Source: Ignelater luminosus
Lineage: Eukaryota; Arthropoda; Insecta; Coleoptera; Elateridae
Reading direction: 5' to 3'
DNA: 64,000 bases
Assembly: GCA_011009095.1 (NCBI GenBank)
Contig: VTPC01004136.1
Coordinates: forward strand, 53,808 to 117,807
The notes under the pieces are model-generated. The model was not told where the DNA came from. It was given only the letters and a program-made list of their open reading frames with translations, and did not search any database. Of the stretch, positions 12,801-21,800 are shown piece by piece (within the stretch, counting starts at the first letter, position 1; each line of letters starts with the position of its first letter). Both the position numbers and the translations under genes were made by a program.

Positions 12801-15800
12801 NNNNNNNNNNNNNNNNNNNNNNNNNNNNNNNNNNNNNNNNNNNNNNNNNNNNNNNNNNNNNNNNNNNNNNNNNNNNNNNNNNNNNNNNNNNNNNNNNNNN
12901 NNNNNNNNNNNNNNNNNNNNNNNNNNNNNNNNNNNNNNNNNNNNNNNNNNNNNNNNNNNNNNNNNNNNNNNNNNNNNNNNNNNNNNNNNNNNNNNNNNNN
13001 NNNNNNNNNNNNNNNNNNNNNNNNNNNNNNNNNNNNNNNNNNNNNNNNNNNNNNNNNNNNGACAAGCTACCCCACTGGTGGGGTACTTTCATCAAATTGC
13101 AGCAGTTTAAAAAAATAATATTTACATCTAGAAAAAATATGCTTAGCATGTTGAAACTAGCAATATAGTTTCTTGAAATTATGCCAATTTTTATTGCAAA
13201 TAAAGTTAATCATAAATTGCCATATAACCAATATTATGACATTATTTTCCAAAACCTACCGAATGTACCCCATTCTCCCCTACTACAATACCGTTTTTCT
13301 GCCACGTGTTCCACAGCAGACATAGTAATGACAGAACTTGAAATAATTGAGGTATTTGCTGACAAGAATAACTTGTAATAAACTGGAAGTAACATTCATG
13401 ACTTCTTCCGTGCCAGCTACTATACTGCCTAAGAATCAGTACCAAAAAATCAATGATTTAGAAAAAAAAGATTGCATAATATGTAAAATAACATAAAGAA
13501 CATTTTAAAAGGAGACAATATATTGCAATCTAACCGTACTAAAAAGCAATTACCAAATTTGGGAAAACTATACAGGGCGTCCCGTGATGGCCACAGTTTA
13601 AACACGTGTTGGGCAGGCCATTTTAAGTCGAAAATATCTAATTAATATAGAAAATCAATCGTTACAAAGTTATAGCAATTTTGAGTTTTTATTACTTATT
13701 GGGTTATCTAATGTGAAAAAAAACACCAATACATTGTTTTTTATTAATGAAAAAGGTTAATGCAATTCGCAATTACAGGAACTGTCTTCCTTCTGTCTCT
13801 ATGCACACTTTAATTCTTCGTACAATAGAAGAAGTAGCCCAACGGTCAATGAGAATATGTCTTCAGAGATAGAAGTCAAGAAGCTGAAATCAGGTAAGCG
13901 CGATAGTCAAGGAACTGTCCTCCTGTTCCAAATTTTGCCGATACTTTATAATAGCTTAAAATTGCCGTAATTTTGGTAACAATCGATTTTCAGGCATATG
14001 TTGATTAAATATGTATATTCGACTTAAAATGACCTGACCAACACTTGTTTGAACTATGGCCTTCTAGTCACGGCATACCCTACTATTATAGGCGATTAAA
14101 AAAAATTGCAAACAGAATATTCAACACAATCGAAAATAAGCATTTTAGTATGAGTTTCTAACATAACCAACTCACATAAACAAAAATACAACTAACTAGA
14201 ACATGATATGTGAGTTTATTATCTTTATACCTTTGTTAAAATAAACTTGTCTGGCACAGATAGATGAGATTGGTCGTGCAAACAGATCAAGAAAAACAGA
14301 TTCGTTTTAGCATAATATGATACCTGACCTGATTTGGTCATTTGGTTGGAGAAAGCTAGTAAAAGAATTTGTTTTCTTACATACTTAACCAATAGTTTAA
14401 GAGTTTGCATGAGATAGAAAAATCTACTATTCAGCAAGATTTCAATCTTGTCATTTCAATCAAGAGAAATTGAACATTTGCAATGTCAATGAGCAAATAA
14501 ATCTGAATGTTATTCATCCTCATTCAGCCTCAGAACAACGTGTTTCCGTCATCTTTAGTTTTTCCCATGGGTCGGCAAGATCAACAACTTCTCTTGTTAA
14601 AACTCTTTCATTCATCAGCTGTAGATACTACAACTAATCAGAGATTCTCTTCGGAGAGCTAATTTTCAAATGTTATGATTGCGTGTAAGGGATGGTCCTG
14701 AACTTTATCTACTGGTTAAGGAAGAAAAAATACTATAAATTCTTCACGGTAAGTTGAATCTCTTTTCCATGTCTTGGAATTTGGACAAAAACAAATATCG
14801 AAAGCAATTTTGATCAGATGAAGAATGACCCGTAATTTATAAAATTTAGCCGAGTTGGTTTACTTCTATAAAGAAACATTTTAAACCTTGTAGCATGGAC
14901 GTAAGATGTGTGTATCGATAACAGTAGTAGAGTAGTATTACATATCAAAAGAATACAATGTCGTGCATTGTTATTTTATCTAATAAAAATAAATAAACTC
15001 AAGTTACATAAGTGAAAATTATACTTTGCATAATTATTGCAAATTAATCAAATTAATTATTTACAGACTATTGTTTCGTTTCAAAGAGCAATAATATGTT
15101 AAATAGATATGTTGGTTTCGTTTAGATTTTTAAATACATACAGATTTTTCAATTACTATAATTTAATATTATTATTCTAAGTCGTTAATTTTCATGGATC
15201 ACAGCTCTCGACAATAATAAATTGATTTCAGGTGAATAAATATGAAAAAAGAAACAGTTGAAGTTACATAACAAACAGTATGTCGTAATGTTATGTTATA
15301 CCACATCACGTTTTCGGTACTTGCAAGTTGATAGTGTACGACAGATTTCGAATAATAACTAGCATCACGTACGACATAAGTGTTTTATATTATTATTATT
15401 ACAGCGGGATTTCATTTTTTGTCAGTTGAATAATAGAAGAGTTAAAATTAAGTTATCATTCTCGATGATATATGAGGACTACTGCATTCGTCATAAATAA
15501 TATTGTTTCATTTCGTGTTGCAGGTACTTATCTCTTATACCGATCGTATCTTTTATAATTAATCACATGCGTCGGTACTACCAATAATTATTATTTAGAG
15601 CAGAAAGATAAAATGTATTGATGAGTACAAGTCTTGATTTTATATTTATGATTAATGCGCCTACGGAAGTTGTTAATTTCGACATCCCTTTGTCTGGTTG
15701 TCATATGTGAATACAACGACAATTTTTTTCACGCATTCATACCGTTTAAACTATTAAAACCGTTATTGGTATAATTCAGTTATTGTATTGCAATTTGCAT

Positions 15801-18800
15801 CGGTTTAGTACAGAATAAATTCTCGTCGATTCTTTATTTCTTTTGAATAAAACTTATGGTTTATAAGCATACAGTAAGAATATCATTAAATGTCAAATAA
15901 ATATACGTTTTTGCAAAAAGAAATTCTTGTTTTTCAAGAGTGAACGTGCTAGTTAAAATAGGTGCTAAGCTGTTTGTTATACATTTAAAGATAATTTATT
16001 TCGTTTTCTATTTATAACCCGCATTTAATTAGCTACCTGTAGCTTGCTAGCACATTCGTTATTTCTAATATTCCACAATCTTTAGTTTATTACCTATATG
16101 TTGCGTTGCTTGGATTTTAACGGAAACTTGAGAGATTTTTCAACCTGAATGTAATCGCATTAAATAAATGTCTGCCTTGCATTTAGCTAGCTGTACTATA
16201 TGTAACGAATAATCATAGTTTACCTTCTAATCTACTACAAACTCTAATAACTGCTGGAAAATGCTAGTTTCTTCCTTATTAGTGTAATTTTATTGTTAAT
16301 AAACGAACACATATATGCCTATCAGTCTTGTTATGTGCTGTTGCTATTTTTATAAAAGATTATCAAAACTATAAATTCTAATATTATCTGAGAAAGGTTA
16401 ATACAGGGTCTACTTTTTTTTTAAATTCCACTTTAATAACAGTATTTCTGTTGTTTTTTTGTTCTCATATAAGAACATCTTGCTTCCAATAATGCAAACA
16501 GAAAATAGATTTTGTTGGTGTGTTTGCATCTAGCAGAATTAAATTCTTAATTAGAAAAAGAAATTTAAAAAAACAGTTTAAGTTCTTTGGCCAATACCAT
16601 CGTAGTTTTTTAATTGGTCTAGCATGTTAGTCAATGCTGAAACTTTCGTTTCTTCAAAGATACCCATAATGACATCTCTCGATCATCCACAGAAAGTTAC
16701 TGTGTTACTTCTTACTAAATCTATATCGTCAAGTCGGATTTCATTTTTAATCTCATATGTCATAGGGTTCTTTGGAGAGAGCTGCAGAAACTAAACTTGC
16801 AAAAAGTGATTCAAACATTTCGAACAATGATGCGGCATCGTAGGTTATGAGCTGTGTTGCCTATTGCTCAACATTAAAAGGGTCGATGAAGTAAAATGAT
16901 TAGGTTGTGTCTACGCAAATAAAAAACTTATTTCAATACTAACCTGCATAAACGTAGTGAAATGACCATTCGTTTTGACTTTGGTTCTGGGTTGTAATCG
17001 ATCACATGCTTTATCAGTCTGAGAATAGGAATTAGAATCTGCGTATAATGTAATTTCCGAACCTCGTAATCCTTGGCAGCCAATTTGTTTTTGACAAGGT
17101 AAAACTGAAACAAGAGAGAAAATATTATTTTACTAATTGTTCATTAAATACAACTTAAATTATTATCAGTCTTGTTTACAAGTACTAAATATTAAAAGCA
17201 GTAACATGAAATTATTGATTGCAATAATGGAACAAGAAATAAGAGATACCAGTCCTTATACGACAACTTGTCTTGTTACAACACCAAAAATTTACATAGA
17301 TACTAATGCTTGTGACGTTTTACTAATCTCTTCATTTATTTAACACCTACTTCTTATTAAGTGTACACGATTGTATCAAAATCTTGTTAATGAAACTAAT
17401 AAATTGATGATTTACAGGTAATATGATTAAATTAAATCTCAAATTTCATTTCTCCAATCCAGACTGGTTCTGTCTGTAATCAAGTTCACCTCTCTCCGTT
17501 GATTTGAAAACATTGCGGTATAAAATAAATTTGCCCTGAAAATATTAGAAATAATGATTTATTAAAATATCAATCACAAAACGATCGCAGAATAAGTAAT
17601 TGCTTTTTTAAAAATGAATACAACAACAAATCAAATTCTGACAACTTAAGAGTGCTCTATAAAATGTTCTGAAAAGGTAACAATAACTATTAAGGCGAAA
17701 TTGCGCACTCATAAATATATCCGTTATCCTTCGGGATATAAACTTTCCTATTGTTTGCTATTGTATGTTGAGGCAATCAATTTCGTCGATCACCGCTAAG
17801 GCGTTCGATTGTGCCTGCCATAATGTAAGGGAATAAATAAAATCGGCGTTATGTGGCAATTTATGCAAAAAGCTTTGTTAAATGTTGCATCACGTGAACA
17901 GATTTCAGAGAATTGTGCCCATTTGTAGGACAAGGAAAGTTATTTTAATAAACACGCAAGGCATGTTATTATAATGAATGGAAGAAAAACACTGTTTCTA
18001 TTAACTTATTTTAGAAAATAAGTGAAGATGGAAAACCAGCATAGTTTGCATGCTGAGAAATTGATGTATCGTTACTTTTATCTTTAAAAATAAAAAATAA
18101 ACGTGAAATGCACAAAATTAATTAGAAGAAAGCAAATCTACCATTAAAGAATTTATAGAAATTATGTGATTACGAATTATGATTATAAACAAATGCTGAT
18201 AAACTCGATCAAAGTAGCAAGATGACTGTATCAAAGATAGCAACTTTTGCACATAGGATAATATTGAAGATGCAGACTGGAGAGAAGACGTAAATTTAAA
18301 GATAACATTCCTAATACTTCGGAGATCTATTGAGAAGGCGCCAGTGGATTCTAGTTTTGAATCATCAATAAAGCAGAGTATGAGAAATGAGGTTGGTACT
18401 AACTAAAGAAGGACAGCTTAAGTACTTGTAATAGACACTAATTAGCATATTCATGAGAAACTCTAGATAGACACTATTATAAAAAAGCAAAAAGCAATAA
18501 TTGAGACAGAAACGGCAACAATACCCATCAAGAATATTCACAATATACATCAAATATTCTTAAAAATAAAGAACATTGGCAAAAGTCTTATTGGGTCTTC
18601 TAATTTATGATAAATAAAAGTAAATATTCTGAAGTGAATTTTTGCGCAAGAATAAATAATATCTACAGTCGTTAATACCGATAGTGATCATATCCTGGTA
18701 AGTATTGGGCAAAGTTGTAACAAAAGAAAATAAAAAAAAAAAGAGTAGAATTACGAAGTTGAAAATAATACCAAGGAATAACACAATGAACACAAAACAT

Positions 18801-21800
18801 GTCTGAAACAAACGTCAACATACTCATGATATCGAGACCCTAGCATATGCCATAAAGCTAGAACCCAATTATACAATCAAAACCAAGAGGAGGTTAAGAA
18901 CTACACGCTGGTAAATCACTCAGAGAGAAAATAGGAAATGCATGGTAAAAGATACGTTGTACGTATCGCAGTGAAAAAAAAATACTTAGCCGCTCACCTA
19001 ATAGGAGAACATTCAGAAAGTGGAAATACAAGCTGGTGCACTAGAAATGTATAAGGCAATTACGTAAAATATGGCTTTCAAACTTATATATTGCTTCATT
19101 AAAACATTCATTTGCATATGGCCTTCCCTAGTTCCATAATATGCAGTATATTGTCACAAACTAGATAATCTTTTCCTTAAAAGCGCACAAAAGAAAACTA
19201 AGATATTGAAGATTAACTAACAAAAGAATGAAGTACAGCAATTGGCGCAGTTCTGAATAAACCCAGTGAATTACTGTATGTTTCAGATTTACATCATCTA
19301 GTAAGTATATAAGCAACTGCTTTTACCGAGAGTCGAAAAAGAAACTGCAAAGCAGATCTTTGTAATAAGAGTGCATAAAGAGTAAGATTGCCCTTCATCA
19401 TGCCTAAAAGCTTGGTAATATAGATCAAAACTTGCTTACCGAAGTTAGTATCATTTGTCTAAACTTTCTATTGATGAATGCGTGTATGCCAAGTCAGAAC
19501 TCGCATAATAAAATCGTTACTTCGTTTAACAGATAAAAATATCAAGGAAGAAGAAGAAGAAACTTATACTAAAACGCATTAAAATGATGTATGGTATTGC
19601 TCCAGAATTGAGCTATGAGGCACTCCTCTATCCGATTGCTATAAATTCTAAGCAAAAAAGCATAGTAAATAAATATTTTGAATACATATGTACTGCTACC
19701 AATTAAATACTACACTAAATTATAAACAACAAATACTACACTTAAGACGTTTTAGATTTATTTGTTGATGAACCGTCTAATTTCAAATATTAACTGCCGT
19801 AAGAAATTTATTAGTCATCCGTTTCGCAATTTTAATTTAATTAAAATAAAAAACAAAACACTTGATTTACATCAAACCATTATAATTTGACACACAAAAA
19901 TATGGCTCCTAAAGAACTAATGCAAATTCTTCTCATATGCTAATTTGTTGTATTTCTAATTATCTTCAATCTTTTTATAGCTGTAAGGTAAACACTGTAG
20001 CAGCTAACTAAAATTGCTTGTATTAAATTGTTTCTTATTGAGTAATTCGATCGTACATTTAAATTACTAGTAAACAAGATAGATACACCGTAATTTGACA
20101 GCCGAAAATTCATATCGACGATCAATCACTAGCTACACCGTTATGTAGTTAAAAAATGTACTTAACTGGATCCTCAACTTGAAAACATCAACAATAAAAG
20201 TGATCCTATGCTTCTTATTGTCGGACGAGGCTTTATTAAAGCATGATCTTGTTTGTAATTATCGATAATTAAAAAGTGACGAACAAAAATTACAAAGGAG
20301 GAAGCGAAATATAATAATTAAAGATAATCAACGTTAATGATCAAATACCAGAAGGAATTGCATTAAAAGAGAATAAAACAGCTAAATCTAATCAAACAAA
20401 GCTTATGAGTTATGTAGGAGGAAATAAATTCAAATGTTTAAGTATTTAAGACTAACGAGGTTAAATTTCCACTTTTTATATTAGATCGGATTAATTAAAA
20501 ACGTTTTAAAGCTACGTATTATTTTACTATTATTACAAAATCATACACAATTTTATTTATACCTACATAGTATAATCAAAAGTTAATTATTTTCGTGATC
20601 AGAGAAAGCTGTTGCTCAGGTGCATGAACTACAAAAAAAGGGGAAATTCAAATGCAAAAATTTTATTCCAATTCCACCAGACCATGAAATTATACAGACA
20701 AATTGAAGTAAAAAGCATGTTAATGACGTTTAGTTTTTTATTTACAGTTAGGGGCATTTAAAGAGATGCGTTTTCAGAGATTTACTATTATAAAAATTAA
20801 AATAAAAAATAATTAGTAACATCCAAGAATTAATTACAATTTTGAATTAAAAGATGGTTATTTTTTCACTGTTGGATTAAAAAATGCTCATAGGTCTGTG
20901 ATGTAATAGTAAAAAAGAAGTAGCTTCCCTTTCAATTTCTATATAAAAAGTCAATTTAAGCAACATTCTGATAATTTTTAGATAGTTTACAATGATTCAA
21001 GATGTTTAATAGCGTGTCCATTCGGCAAAATGTGGGAAAAGTACAAATGATTTAAAAGTTTCTAGATATAAGAGTTCTAAAATCTGGAGTTAGAAGCAAC
21101 TTAGCCAAGTGAAAATTGCTTTTTGTTTCGGCATGGAACAGTTGATGAAGAAAAGATTCTGACAACAGTAATAGTTCATCTCTTCTTAAGAGGAGATGGT
21201 CCGAACTTGTCACACACCGATTTTAATCTTTCATATCTCATTTGTTAGTACTACCTGACTGTAGTTAGAACCTTCTTTAGAGTTACCTCTCTGCCGTTTC
21301 CGAGAAAATGCCCAAATGTGAAATTTTTAGCAATGAGGAGCAAAATTATATCTTCCCCCAAGAAGCTTCTACATCGCTGGTTTTTATACCAGATATATCT
21401 ACCGACAAGAGATGACTAATACAGCATCAATGACATGTCTACGCCATCATAAAAGAATTGAAATAATTCATTCAGGCAGAGTTCTAATTTTTGCCCTAAA
21501 ATTTCCAAATTTTTCCCTTGGCTTCCCTGCGACGTTTTTGATATCTCTTCGGGACCATGATCAAAATGGCCGCCGAAGTTTAAAAACTTTTCAAAATTTA
21601 TTTTTACTTTAGAATGGTACTCTACATCAAAAGTAAGAGATACGTCTACTTTTAGTTTTTTGATTTAACCCGGCAACATGGTTAAAATATCCGCCGAAAG
21701 AACAAAACGGAGTTAGTAATTAATACCAATATAAACATATCTCGGCCTATTATGAGAACAGCATGGATTTCGGCCTGAAATACCGTGGCGCGTCCACTTT

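Larger units (their letters stand above)
11829..16943 (-). other. rols: rols 5.1 kb intron
   Basis: Contains the assembly gap (12441-13060) and the inverted-repeat element at 13573-14082. The remainder is A+T-rich with no exon-like stretch on either strand. Confidence 0.7.

Noticed and set aside
12356..13168. Long open frames of 236-270 codons on both strands
   Set aside because: They cross the 620 N assembly gap; almost all residues are undetermined.
16928..17113. 61-codon minus-strand frame starting MFQFYLVKNK
   Set aside because: It overlaps a real rols exon but in the wrong frame; only the other frame matches the phases of both neighbouring exons.
18240..19560. Stretch reading vaguely like decayed retrotransposon coding sequence
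   Set aside because: No reverse transcriptase block could be identified in any frame.
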